A program made the position numbers and the translations under genes. From Candidatus Omnitrophota bacterium (GTDB taxonomy: Bacteria > Omnitrophota > Gorgyraeia > Gygaellales > Profunditerraquicolaceae): DNA of 7,204 nucleotides. Under the pieces are notes generated by a model. It did not search any database, was not told the origin of the DNA, and saw nothing but the letters and a program-made list of their open reading frames with translations. Where the stretch lies: contig JAHISH010000275.1 in NCBI GenBank assembly GCA_018818365.1, positions 1 through 7,204 on the forward strand, read 5' to 3'. This document shows positions 1 to 5,799 of this stretch, in pieces (the first letter of the stretch is position 1; every line of letters begins with the position of its first letter).

Positions 1-405
1 AAATTACACTTTAGTGCGCTGGTGGTCGTTGGCGATACCAAAGGCCGTGTAGGATATGCCTTAGATAAAGCAAACGAAGTCGCTGATGCAATTCGTAAAG
101 CCCTTACGAAAGCGAAAAAAAGTCTAATTTTAATACCCCGCGAGGGTTCTACTATCCCTCACGAAATACTAGGAAAATTTGGCGCGGGAAAAGTTCTTTT
201 AAAACCCGCGTCGGAAGGCACCGGGGTTATTGCGTCGGGGCCGGTGCGTGCAGTCTGTGAAGCAGCGGGAATTAAAGATATTCTCACGAAGTCTTTAAGA
301 TCAAATAATCCGATCAACGTTATCAAAGCAACAATGCAAGGGTTGACCAGTCTTAAAGAAGCCCCTCAGCAAATTCCAGGAGAAGATAAGACCAATGCGG
401 ACTAA
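1..405 (+). CDS. rpsE: 30S ribosomal protein S5 (uS5), 5'-truncated by window edge
   Basis: The reading frame is open from base 1 (first residues [12 protein letters not shown]) to TAA at 403-405, giving 134 residues. The start lies before the window; by comparison with E. coli S5 about 30-40 N-terminal residues are missing. What remains is the end of the double-stranded-RNA-binding-like domain ([20 protein letters not shown]) and the whole C-terminal domain, with the family motif [18 protein letters not shown] followed by [16 protein letters not shown]5 sits in the small subunit near the decoding site and mRNA entry, and affects accuracy. The last 11 nt overlap rplO, so the two are probably translationally coupled. 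In many bacteria rpmD (L30) follows rpsE; here it does not. An internal GTG at 22 should not be taken as the start, because conserved S5 sequence continues upstream of it. Confidence 0.97.
   Translation, partial: KLHFSALVVVGDTKGRVGYALDKANEVADAIRKALTKAKKSLILIPREGSTIPHEILGKFGAGKVLLKPASEGTGVIASGPVRAVCEAAGIKDILTKSLRSNNPINVIKATMQGLTSLKEAPQQIPGEDKTNAD
378..385 (+). promoter_or_regulatory. Ribosome-binding site for rplO, inside the rpsE 3' end
   Basis: AGGAGAAG ends 9 nt before ATG 395. It decides the rplO start: it supports the far-upstream ATG, and therefore the long N-terminal extension of L15, rather than an internal start near the conserved core. It lies within the last codons of rpsE. Confidence 0.6.
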
Positions 406-964
406 CCCGTTTAATAAGAAAAAAATCTCAAAGAGCCTTTCCGTCGAGGCATCGGTGAAAAAGATTTCCCCAAAGCGAAAATCCCGGCGAATACCTCAGG
501 AGAATAGTGAGGATCTCCGGATAGGGCTGCATAATCTTGCCGTTCCACCCGGATGCCACAAGGCAAAAAAAATGCTTGGTCGCGGTCAGGGCTCAGGGCA
601 CGGAAAGACTTCAAGCCGAGGAAGTAAAGGGCAGACTTCACGTTCCGGAAGGGATTTCTATCTTGGATTTGAGGGAGGACAATCCCCCTTTATCCGAAAG
701 GTCCCTAAAAGAGGTTTTCATTGTATATCGAGAAAAGAGTTTCAAATTGTGAACCTTCACCAACTGCAAAAGGTAAAAGAAGAAACAGTCACCCTGGAAC
801 TTTTAGAGAAAATAGGGTTGATTAAAGATAAAGGCAAGTTAGTCAAGATTCTTGGAGACGGTGCAGTTAAGAATCCTCTCACGGTACAGGCGCATGCATT
901 TTCTAAAAAGGCCGCTGAACTCATCCAGAGTGCCGGCGGAAAAGTAGAAATCATCCATGCTTAG
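395..964 (+). CDS. rplO: 50S ribosomal protein L15 (uL15) with N-terminal extension
   Basis: The product is 189 aa; E. coli L15 is 144 aa. The conserved protein begins around residue 44 ([10 protein letters not shown]), followed by the Gly/Arg-rich segment [20 protein letters not shown] (61-80) that threads into 23S rRNA. Then come [18 protein letters not shown] (91-108) and the globular C-terminal domain with FQIVNL (116-121) and [10 protein letters not shown] at the end. L15 is a late-assembly large-subunit protein. Residues 1-43 are Lys/Arg/Ser-rich and probably disordered, and have no counterpart in typical L15. The ATG at 395 has a good SD (378-385) and overlaps rpsE by 11 nt. A shorter start would need an ATA at 521 (SD-like TGAGGAT at 508-514) or a CTG at 527, since no ATG, GTG or TTG occurs in frame near the core. 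The family call is certain; the start is likely but not proven. Confidence 0.95.
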   Translation: MRTNPFNKKKISKSLSVEASVKKISPKRKSRRIPQENSEDLRIGLHNLAVPPGCHKAKKMLGRGQGSGHGKTSSRGSKGQTSRSGRDFYLGFEGGQSPFIRKVPKRGFHCISRKEFQIVNLHQLQKVKEETVTLELLEKIGLIKDKGKLVKILGDGAVKNPLTVQAHAFSKKAAELIQSAGGKVEIIHA

Positions 965-2303
965 TGCCCTGGCGAATGCGATAAAAATTCCGGATCTGAA
1001 AAGAAGACTTCTGGTAACCGGAATATTAATCGCCGTCTACAGAGTAGGTTGTTATATCCCCACTCCGGGAATTGACGGATCGGCTCTTGCGGAATTTTTT
1101 AGCCGCGTGGCAAAGACCCAAGGCGGTACGCTCTTTGGCATAATCAATATGTTTTCAGGTGGCGCAATGGAGCGATTGACTATCTTCGCCCTCGGTATTA
1201 TGCCGTATATATCCGCATCGATTATTTTACAGCTTCTTACCGCGGTTATCCCGGCGTTGGAAAAACTTGCAAAAGAGGGCCGTGCAGGATACGAACGAAT
1301 AAACCAATATACTCGCTACGGAACGGTACTCTTAGCGGTAGTACAATCTTTCTTTATTGCGCTCTGGCTTGAAAACCCGGCGCGTTTCGAAGGTTTACGT
1401 ATTGTAATGCATCCTGGATGGGGGTTTAGGATCCTGACGGTACTGACCCTGACCACTGGCACGATCTTTATTATGTGGTTAGGGGAACAGATCCAGGAGA
1501 GGGGAATCGGTAATGGGATTTCATTAGTTATCACTGCCGGTATCGTCTCGCGCATCCCGGCGGCGTTTCATCAGCTCTTTGTATTAATATCACCTTTTGC
1601 ACTTTCACGCCGTCAGATACAGCCTTTTACGCTTATTATTATGGCGGGACTCCTGGTAATAGTAGTTTTCTCAGTTATTATGATTACTCAGGGCCAAAGA
1701 AAGATTCCGGTGCAATACGCACGCCGGATCGTAGGAAGAAAAATTTACGGGGGGCAATCAACGTATATTCCCTTAAAGGTTGATACCTCAGGGGTTATTG
1801 CCATTATCTTTGCGCAATCGATAATTCTTTTCCCTGCGACCTTAGCTTCGTTTATTCCTAATCCCGGGTTTCAACGATTAGCGCAATCGCTTGTCCGGGG
1901 ACATCTTTTATACACTATTGTGTATGCGCTTCTTATTATTTTCTTCTGTTACTTCTATACGGCAATCGTCTTTAATCCGGTTGATTTATCAGAAAATATG
2001 AAGAAGTATGGAGGATTTATTCCTGGCATTCGGCCAGGCTCGCCCACTGCCGAGTTTCTTGATTTTGTGATGACCAGGATCACTCTGGCAGGAGCACTTT
2101 TTATTGCGGTGATCGCAATATTTCCTGATTTTATCATGGCCTGGCTTAAGGTTCCGTATTTAGTTGCGTCGTTTTTCGGCGGCACAGGAATCCTTATCGT
2201 GGTAGGAGTTATGCTGGATACCTTAAAACAAGTTGAATCGCATCTTTTGGCACATCACTACGAAGGATTCATCAAAGGCGGCCGACTAAAAAGTCGAAGA
2301 TAA
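957..2303 (+). CDS. secY: Protein translocase channel subunit SecY
   Basis: This 448-aa inner-membrane protein is the pore of the SecYEG translocon and has ten predicted membrane segments, roughly 17-36, 73-97, 121-140, 157-176, 186-212, 222-244, 277-301, 315-339, 371-392 and 398-420. Family marks include the plug region around 57-70 (GTLFGIINMFSGGA), signature 1 (GIMPYISASIILQLL, 80-94), signature 2 (WLGEQIQERGIGNGISL, 174-190), the cytosolic C4 loop RKIPVQYARR (248-257), and the C5 loop PGIRPGSPTAEFLD (356-369). That C5 loop carries Arg359, equivalent to E. coli R357, which is important for SecA-driven export. The length is normal. The ATG at 957 overlaps the rplO stop by 8 nt and has only a weak SD, so translation probably depends on ribosomes finishing rplO. 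The stop TAA shares its last base with the adk ATG. Nothing looks defective. Confidence 0.98.
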   Translation: MLSALANAIKIPDLKRRLLVTGILIAVYRVGCYIPTPGIDGSALAEFFSRVAKTQGGTLFGIINMFSGGAMERLTIFALGIMPYISASIILQLLTAVIPALEKLAKEGRAGYERINQYTRYGTVLLAVVQSFFIALWLENPARFEGLRIVMHPGWGFRILTVLTLTTGTIFIMWLGEQIQERGIGNGISLVITAGIVSRIPAAFHQLFVLISPFALSRRQIQPFTLIIMAGLLVIVVFSVIMITQGQRKIPVQYARRIVGRKIYGGQSTYIPLKVDTSGVIAIIFAQSIILFPATLASFIPNPGFQRLAQSLVRGHLLYTIVYALLIIFFCYFYTAIVFNPVDLSENMKKYGGFIPGIRPGSPTAEFLDFVMTRITLAGALFIAVIAIFPDFIMAWLKVPYLVASFFGGTGILIVVGVMLDTLKQVESHLLAHHYEGFIKGGRLKSRR

Positions 2304-2965
2304 TGCAGATAATCATGCTCGGCCCCCCGGGGGCAGGTAAAGGAACTCAATCAAAGCGGTTAGCGCAAAAGCTTAAAGTATCTCATATTTCTACCGGCGA
2401 CCTCTTACGGCAGAATGAGAAAGAACAGACTTCTTTAGGCAAGGACGCAAAAGATTTCATGAATCGAGGGTTACTCGTGCCTGATGAATTAGTTGCGCAG
2501 ATGCTTCAGGAGCGTTTTAACGCTACCGATATCAAGAATGGATTTATTCTTGACGGCTACCCCCGTAATCTTAACCAAGCAAAAACCTTAGAAGTTATCC
2601 TTGAAAAGAAACAAATATCTATAGATACGGTCATATATTTAGACACCTCTGTGCCTGTCATCATTCAACGCCTGACCGGAAGACGCGTCTGCAGTGGCTG
2701 CCAGGCAAATTATCATATAAAAAATATGCCGCCTAAAAAAGACGGATACTGTGATCAATGCAACCAGACGCTGTATCAGCGCACTGATGACAATGAAGCC
2801 ACCGTCATGAAACGCTTAGATGTGTACAAGAAGGAAGTTTCTACTTTGATCGACTATTATAAAGAGAAACATTTGCTCGTGGAATTCTCTGCTGATGAGG
2901 ATGCGGGCGTAGTATTACAAAAAATTGCTGAATATTTGTCAGGCAATGATTCCCCGAAAAACTAA
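2303..2965 (+). CDS. adk: Adenylate kinase, zinc-LID type
   Basis: This 220-aa cytosolic enzyme catalyses ATP + AMP to 2 ADP. Visible motifs are the P-loop GPPGAGKGT (7-15), the AMP-site STGDLLR (30-36), the DGYPR segment (84-88) with Arg88, TGRRVC (125-130) opening the LID, QRTDD (159-163), and a later catalytic-type Arg in MKRLDVY (169-175). The LID is the long form and carries Cys130, Cys133, Cys150 and Cys153 in a CxxC...CxxC pattern. This is the structural zinc site known from Gram-positive and many other Adks and absent from E. coli Adk. The start overlaps the secY stop by one base (TAATG) without a strong SD, suggesting termination-reinitiation coupling. The P-loop codons make a local CCCCCGGGGG palindrome at 2324-2333. 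The adk 3' end overlaps map by 20 nt. Confidence 0.97.
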   Translation: MQIIMLGPPGAGKGTQSKRLAQKLKVSHISTGDLLRQNEKEQTSLGKDAKDFMNRGLLVPDELVAQMLQERFNATDIKNGFILDGYPRNLNQAKTLEVILEKKQISIDTVIYLDTSVPVIIQRLTGRRVCSGCQANYHIKNMPPKKDGYCDQCNQTLYQRTDDNEATVMKRLDVYKKEVSTLIDYYKEKHLLVEFSADEDAGVVLQKIAEYLSGNDSPKN

Positions 2966-3689
2966 AGACCAAATCGATATAATGAGAAACGCAGGGAAGA
3001 TACTTGCCGAAATCATTGCTGAACTTGAACAAACAGTGTGCCCGGGAGTCAAAACCTCTCAGGTCAATGATTTTGCCGAGGAGTTAATTAGGAAACGCAA
3101 TGTCAAACCTGCATTCAAAGGGTATAACGGATATCCGGCAACGCTCTGCACTTCGATAAATGATGAAATCGTCCATGGCATTCCCGGAAACCGAATTTTA
3201 AAAGACGGGGACATTATCAGCCTTGATTTAGGACTTGAATATGAAGGGTATTTTGTCGATTCAGCGCTGACGCTGCCTGTGGGTCGAATCAATGAGCGTA
3301 TTAATAAACTTATTAAAGTGACAAAACAAGCATTGGAATTGGGTATTACCCAGGCACAAGAGGATAATCACTTATTCGATATTTCGCATTGCATTCAAGA
3401 TTATGTAGAACGAAACGGGTTCTCCGTGGTCCGGCAGTTTGTAGGACATGGAATTGGGAAACAACTTCATGAAGAGCCCCCCATCCCCAATTATGGGTTG
3501 CCGCACCAGGGGCCACTATTAAAGAGCGGGATGGTGTTGGCAATTGAGCCTATGGTCAATATGGGAACATGTGATTCCTATATAACGGATAATGGGTGGA
3601 CGGCGGTAACACGTGATGGTCTTAATTCAGCGCATTTCGGGCATACGGTGGCAATAACCGATCAGGGGCCGGAAGTACTAACACGCTAG
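2946..3689 (+). CDS. map: Type I methionine aminopeptidase, with one metal ligand replaced
   Basis: This 247-aa metalloprotease of the pita-bread fold removes initiator Met from nascent proteins with a small second residue. Conserved elements, with E. coli equivalents, are His77 (H79) in NDEIVHGIP, Asp94 (D97) in SLDLG, Asp105 (D108) in YFVDSA, His168 (H171) in VGHGIG, His175 in LHEEP (H178), and Glu201 (E204) in AIEPM. The fifth metal ligand, Glu235 in E. coli within SAQYEHT, is Gly232 here (SAHFGHT; codon GGG at 3639-3641). A single base separates this from GAG. ATG 2946 is preferred because [17 protein letters not shown] matches the usual N-terminus. A TTG at 2925 in frame would add seven residues with no family support. 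The gene overlaps adk by 20 nt. Neighbouring IF-1, S13, S11, S4 and RpoA all begin Met-Ala, Met-Pro or Met-Gly and are expected substrates. The family call is certain; activity is uncertain. Confidence 0.96.
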   Translation: MIPRKTKDQIDIMRNAGKILAEIIAELEQTVCPGVKTSQVNDFAEELIRKRNVKPAFKGYNGYPATLCTSINDEIVHGIPGNRILKDGDIISLDLGLEYEGYFVDSALTLPVGRINERINKLIKVTKQALELGITQAQEDNHLFDISHCIQDYVERNGFSVVRQFVGHGIGKQLHEEPPIPNYGLPHQGPLLKSGMVLAIEPMVNMGTCDSYITDNGWTAVTRDGLNSAHFGHTVAITDQGPEVLTR

Positions 3690-3699
3690 GAGCTTTATA

Positions 3700-3921
3700 A
3701 TGGCCAAAGAAGAACTGATTGAGACAGAAGGTATCATACGCGAATCTTTGCCTAATGCGATGTTCCGGGTTGAATTAGAAAACGGGCATATTGTCCTAGC
3801 ACATGTTTCAGGAAAAATGCGCATGCATTTTATCCGTATCCTCCCTGGAGATAAAGTCAAGTTGGAACTCTCACCCTACGATTTAAGTAGGGGGAGGATA
3901 ACCTTTAGAGCTAAATCATGA
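3700..3921 (+). CDS. infA: Translation initiation factor IF-1
   Basis: This 73-aa single OB-fold protein is almost the standard length (E. coli 71-72 aa). It shows the family core [10 protein letters not shown] (21-30), AHVSGKMR (34-41), IRILPGDKV (45-53) and [11 protein letters not shown] (57-67). IF-1 binds the A site of the 30S subunit together with IF-2 and IF-3 during initiation. Its basic residues in the SGKMR loop contact 16S rRNA near helix 44. The ATG is preceded by AGGAG (3688-3692) with a 7-nt spacer; this SD overlaps the TAG stop of map (3687-3689), so the 10-nt gap is filled by the ribosome-binding site. The 3' end overlaps rpmJ as ATGA. The position between map and rpmJ is common in bacterial spc-alpha clusters. 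The second residue Ala makes the product a predicted Map substrate. Confidence 0.97.
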   Translation: MAKEELIETEGIIRESLPNAMFRVELENGHIVLAHVSGKMRMHFIRILPGDKVKLELSPYDLSRGRITFRAKS

Positions 3922-4031
3922 AAGTGAAGTCTTCGGTAAGAAAGATTTGCGATCAATGCAAGATTATTAAGCGAAGGGGCGTGGTGCGCGTTATTTGCAG
4001 CAACCCTAAGCATAAACAGCGTCAAGGGTAG
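3918..4031 (+). CDS. rpmJ: 50S ribosomal protein L36 (bL36), zinc-binding form
   Basis: The 37-aa reading frame from ATG 3918 to TAG 4029-4031 starts [15 protein letters not shown] and ends KHKQRQG. This is a complete L36, the smallest large-subunit protein. The zinc ligands Cys11, Cys14, Cys27 and His32 are all present (C-x2-C-x12-C-x4-H), so this is the zinc-containing (C+) form rather than the zinc-free paralogue that some bacteria induce under zinc limitation. L36 binds 23S rRNA late in assembly. The start codon overlaps the infA stop by 4 nt (ATGA), typical of translational coupling, with only a modest GAG upstream at 3908-3910. It is the last gene of the tightly overlapped part of the cluster; a 103-nt spacer follows. 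Confidence 0.97.
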   Translation: MKVKSSVRKICDQCKIIKRRGVVRVICSNPKHKQRQG

Positions 4032-4037
4032 GGTCAT

Positions 4038-4107
4038 TGTTTAATGTAAAAATTCCCATGTTTAATGTGTGGACCAACATCGAACATGCTACATTAAACA
4101 TCGAACA
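4038..4107 (+). repeat. Short direct and inverted repeats in the rpmJ-rpsM spacer
   Basis: The 103-nt spacer 4032-4134 contains no gene. A 10-mer TGTTTAATGT occurs at 4038-4047 and 4059-4068, and its reverse complement lies at 4091-4100. ATGTTTAATGT (4058-4068) pairs exactly with ACATTAAACAT (4091-4101), giving 11 bp around a 22-nt loop. TGTTTAATGTA (4038-4048) pairs exactly with TACATTAAACA (4090-4100), also 11 bp. The two pairings exclude each other. In addition AACATCGAACA is directly repeated at 4076-4086 and 4097-4107, a 21-nt period. This may be a fragment of a dispersed intergenic repeat family, or an RNA leader ahead of rpsM, where E. coli has its S4-binding element. The repeats are seen directly; their role is inferred. 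Confidence 0.7.
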
Positions 4108-4121
4108 AAAGAAAAGGTTCT

Positions 4122-4127
4122 AAGGAG
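4122..4127 (+). promoter_or_regulatory. Ribosome-binding site fixing the rpsM start
   Basis: AAGGAG lies 7 nt before ATG 4135. It argues against the in-frame GTG at 4069, which would add 22 residues encoded by the repeat region and foreign to S13. Confidence 0.85.
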
Positions 4128-4134
4128 CAAGAAT

Positions 4135-4548
4135 ATGCCCAGAATACTCGGCGTCGATATCCCTAAAGATAAGAAAATAGAAATTTCTCTTATGTATCTG
4201 TATGGGATAGGCAGAGCCCAAGCAATAAAGATTCTTAAAGAGATATCAATAAACCCAGAAAAACGGGCGAAGGATCTTACCGAAGAAGAAGTAACAAAAG
4301 TTACGGCAGCGCTACAAAAAAGCGGCTTACGTCTCGAAGGGGATTTACGTCGTGATATTTCACAGAATATTAAGCGCCTAATGGATATCGGCTCTTGGAG
4401 GGGATTACGCCATAAAAGAGGGTTACCGGTCCGAGGGCAACGTTCCCGCACGAATGCCCGTACCAGAAAAGGACCTCGTAAAGGTGGGCTTGCGGTGGTG
4501 AAAAAAGATGATTCAGGTAAAAAAGCGGCCCCTAAGTTAGTTAAATGA
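4135..4548 (+). CDS. rpsM: 30S ribosomal protein S13 (uS13)
   Basis: The product is 137 aa, compared with 118 in E. coli. The start [10 protein letters not shown] and the helix-hairpin-helix-like LYGIGRAQA (22-30) are typical. So are EGDLRRDI (68-75), [20 protein letters not shown] (79-98) and [18 protein letters not shown] (99-116). S13 sits in the 30S head, where its C-terminal tail reaches tRNA and it bridges to the 50S subunit. Beyond the usual end at GPRK there is a tail of about 21 residues ([21 protein letters not shown]). This is longer than in E. coli but in the range of Lys-rich S13 tails elsewhere. The start is fixed by AAGGAG at 4122-4127. It opens the classical alpha-operon series after a structured 103-nt spacer. 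Confidence 0.97.
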   Translation: MPRILGVDIPKDKKIEISLMYLYGIGRAQAIKILKEISINPEKRAKDLTEEEVTKVTAALQKSGLRLEGDLRRDISQNIKRLMDIGSWRGLRHKRGLPVRGQRSRTNARTRKGPRKGGLAVVKKDDSGKKAAPKLVK

Positions 4549-4552
4549 AGCT

Positions 4553-4572
4553 CCTCAGACTAAAGTCTGAGG
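4553..4572 (+). repeat. Perfect hairpin just after rpsM, possible dispersed palindrome
   Basis: CCTCAGAC (4553-4560), loop TAAA, GTCTGAGG (4565-4572): an 8-bp perfect stem starting 4 nt after the rpsM stop. Only three T follow on the + strand, and there is no T-run on the - strand, so it is a poor intrinsic terminator and transcription should continue into rpsK. The compact palindromic form resembles REP-like extragenic elements that occur in many copies in some genomes. It could also protect a processed 3' end. Confidence 0.6.
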
Positions 4573-4578
4573 TTTAAA

Positions 4579-4622
4579 AAGCGGCATATTTGAAGCGGCC
4601 AGTACTCATCCGCTTCGGGCCG
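4579..4622 (+). promoter_or_regulatory. Candidate rpsK leader stems
   Basis: GAAGCGG (4592-4598) pairs with CCGCTTC (4610-4616), 7 bp across 11 nt. The same CCGCTT can instead pair with an earlier AAGCGG (4579-4584), because AAGCGGC is directly repeated at 4579-4585 and 4593-4599. CGGCC (4596-4600) and GGCCG (4618-4622) offer a third pairing. The stems end about 10-16 nt before the rpsK SD. The pairings are seen; a regulatory role is a guess. Confidence 0.35.
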
Positions 4623-4631
4623 AAAAAGTAT

Positions 4632-4638
4632 GAAGGAG
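4632..4638 (+). promoter_or_regulatory. Ribosome-binding site fixing the rpsK start
   Basis: GAAGGAG ends 8 nt before ATG 4647. The frame stays open upstream to a TTG at 4590, but those 19 codons lie in the stem region and do not resemble S11. Confidence 0.85.
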
Positions 4639-4646
4639 TTTACCGT

Positions 4647-5036
4647 ATGGCCATAAAAGATAAAGCAAAGAAAAAAAAGATCGCAAAAGGCATTACCTCA
4701 GGAATTGCGCATATCCAAGCGAGTTTCAATAATACGATCATCACCATTACCGATAAACAAGGGAATGTCTTAGTCTGGTCGGCACCGGGGTGTGTAGGAT
4801 ATGGCGGCTCAAAGAAATCAACCCCTTTTGCCGCACAGATAGCCGCTACAGACGCAGCGCGCAAGGCCAAAGAAATAGGGCTTAAGGAGATTGAAATTCG
4901 AGTGAAGGGCCCGGGATTCGGGAGAGAATCCGCAATAAGGGCTTTACAGGCAGCAGGATTGGCAGTGACCGCAATCAAAGATCTGACGCCAATTCCCCAT
5001 AACGGCTGTCGCCCGAAGAAGAAGAGAAGGGTCTAA
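4647..5036 (+). CDS. rpsK: 30S ribosomal protein S11 (uS11)
   Basis: The product is 129 aa, the standard length. It begins [15 protein letters not shown], a basic N-terminal tail. Then come the core [18 protein letters not shown] (18-35), [17 protein letters not shown] (51-67), [20 protein letters not shown] (86-105) and the C-terminal [17 protein letters not shown]11 lies on the 30S platform and helps form the mRNA exit channel next to S7 and S18. The PHNGC loop contains the Asn-Gly known in E. coli S11 to convert to isoaspartate. The start is set by GAAGGAG at 4632-4638. A structured 98-nt spacer separates it from rpsM, and 35 nt separate it from rpsD. Nothing is missing or unusual in the protein itself. 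Confidence 0.98.
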   Translation: MAIKDKAKKKKIAKGITSGIAHIQASFNNTIITITDKQGNVLVWSAPGCVGYGGSKKSTPFAAQIAATDAARKAKEIGLKEIEIRVKGPGFGRESAIRALQAAGLAVTAIKDLTPIPHNGCRPKKKRRV

Positions 5037-5071
5037 AAACTAAACAGCTACTTTAATAGAGAGAGGAACGA

Positions 5072-5698
5072 ATGGCTCGTTATATCAATGCGAAATGCCG
5101 ATTATGCCGTAGAGAAGGAGTAAAACTCTTTTTAAAAGGCACAAAATGCGTGACGGAAAAATGTCCTATCAACAAACGTGCGTTTGCGCCAGGCCAGCAC
5201 GGGAAACAGAGAATTAAGCTATCCAATTACGGACTGCAGCTACGTGAAAAGCAGAAAGTGAAGAGAATGTATGGCGTCTTGGAACGCCAGTTCCGCCGTT
5301 ATTTCGATATTGCGTCAAAAACGAAAGGAGTTACGGGAAAGGTACTTCTTCAATTGCTGGAACGCCGTCTCGATAACGTGGTTTTCCGTATGGGATTATC
5401 ATTGTCTCGTGCACAGGCACGGCAAATCGTAAGGCATAATCATATTAAGGTGAACGGCCAAAAGGTCAATATCCCTTCTTTCTCGGTGACGCCTAACGAC
5501 TTGATTCAATGGAAGGCAAAAGAAAGTGCCTTCAAGAAGATCAAAGAGAACATGGAGATCACCAAAGACCGCACCGTGCCTTCATGGCTTGTTTTTGACG
5601 CAAAAGAATTTTGCGCCAAAGTGATTCGACTTCCGGAAAAAGAAGATATTCAACAACCGATCCAAGAGCAGCTTATTGTGGAGTTGTATTCAAAATAA
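5072..5698 (+). CDS. rpsD: 30S ribosomal protein S4 (uS4), four-cysteine zinc form
   Basis: The product is 208 aa. The N-terminus MARYINAKCRLCRREGVK carries Cys9, Cys12, Cys26 and Cys31, the zinc-binding pattern of the Thermus and Bacillus stearothermophilus type S4, absent from E. coli S4. Next come FAPGQHGKQR (38-47), LREKQKVKRMYGVLERQFRRY (helical body) and the S4 RNA-binding domain, with LERRLDNVVFRMGLSLSRAQ and HIKVNGQKVNIPSF. S4 is a primary 16S rRNA binder and nucleates 30S body assembly. In E. coli it is also the autogenous repressor of the alpha operon. The SD GAGAGG (5061-5066) lies 5 nt before the ATG. Structured spacers lie upstream (before rpsM) and immediately downstream (before rpoA), so S4 is the natural candidate ligand, though the window cannot show this. 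Confidence 0.98.
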   Translation: MARYINAKCRLCRREGVKLFLKGTKCVTEKCPINKRAFAPGQHGKQRIKLSNYGLQLREKQKVKRMYGVLERQFRRYFDIASKTKGVTGKVLLQLLERRLDNVVFRMGLSLSRAQARQIVRHNHIKVNGQKVNIPSFSVTPNDLIQWKAKESAFKKIKENMEITKDRTVPSWLVFDAKEFCAKVIRLPEKEDIQQPIQEQLIVELYSK

Positions 5699-5702
5699 CC
5701 AT

Positions 5703-5783
5703 TTCGACGGAATTCTGCGTAATATTCCATTAGTTTTAATGTTGAAAACTAAAGAAGGAATAAAGGAAACTTTAACCGTCGAA
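5703..5783 (+). promoter_or_regulatory. Nested RNA structure filling the rpsD-rpoA spacer
   Basis: The 101-nt spacer 5699-5799 holds no gene but can fold almost end to end. The outer stem is TTCGACGG (5703-5710) with CCGTCGAA (5776-5783), 8 bp. Inside it, TATTCC (5723-5728) pairs with GGAATA (5757-5762). Inside that, TTAGTTTT (5730-5737) pairs with AAAACTAA (5745-5752), 8 bp with a 7-nt loop. Beside it, AAAG (5762-5765) and CTTT (5770-5773) close a GAAA tetraloop, so a three-way junction is possible with the middle stem at 5 bp. The structure ends 4 nt before the rpoA SD (AAAGGAG, 5788-5794). There is no T-run, so it is not an intrinsic terminator. The pairings are read from sequence; no energy was calculated. 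Confidence 0.5.
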
Positions 5784-5799
5784 GAATAAAGGAGAAGTC

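Noticed and set aside
395..523. Decayed or overlapping rpmD (L30) between rpsE and the L15 core
   Set aside because: None of the three forward frames shows L30 features; two frames have stops, and the third is the Lys/Arg/Ser-rich L15 extension.
2324..2333. CCCCCGGGGG palindrome near the adk start
   Set aside because: It is fully explained by the Gly-Pro-Pro-Gly codons of the P-loop. A structural effect on translation is possible but unsupported.
2925..2945. TTG start for map
   Set aside because: The seven extra residues are not part of the Map family; ATG 2946 gives the typical N-terminus despite a closely spaced AGG.
4069..4134. In-frame GTG start adding 22 residues to S13
   Set aside because: The added residues come from the repeat region, S13 proteins start at MPRI/MARI, and AAGGAG sits correctly before ATG 4135.
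4553..4580. Rho-independent terminator after rpsM
   Set aside because: The stem is good, but only three T follow before an A-run, and essential co-transcribed genes lie just downstream.
4590..4646. In-frame TTG start adding 19 residues to S11
   Set aside because: A strong SD at 4632-4638 serves ATG 4647, which gives the standard S11 N-terminus and length.
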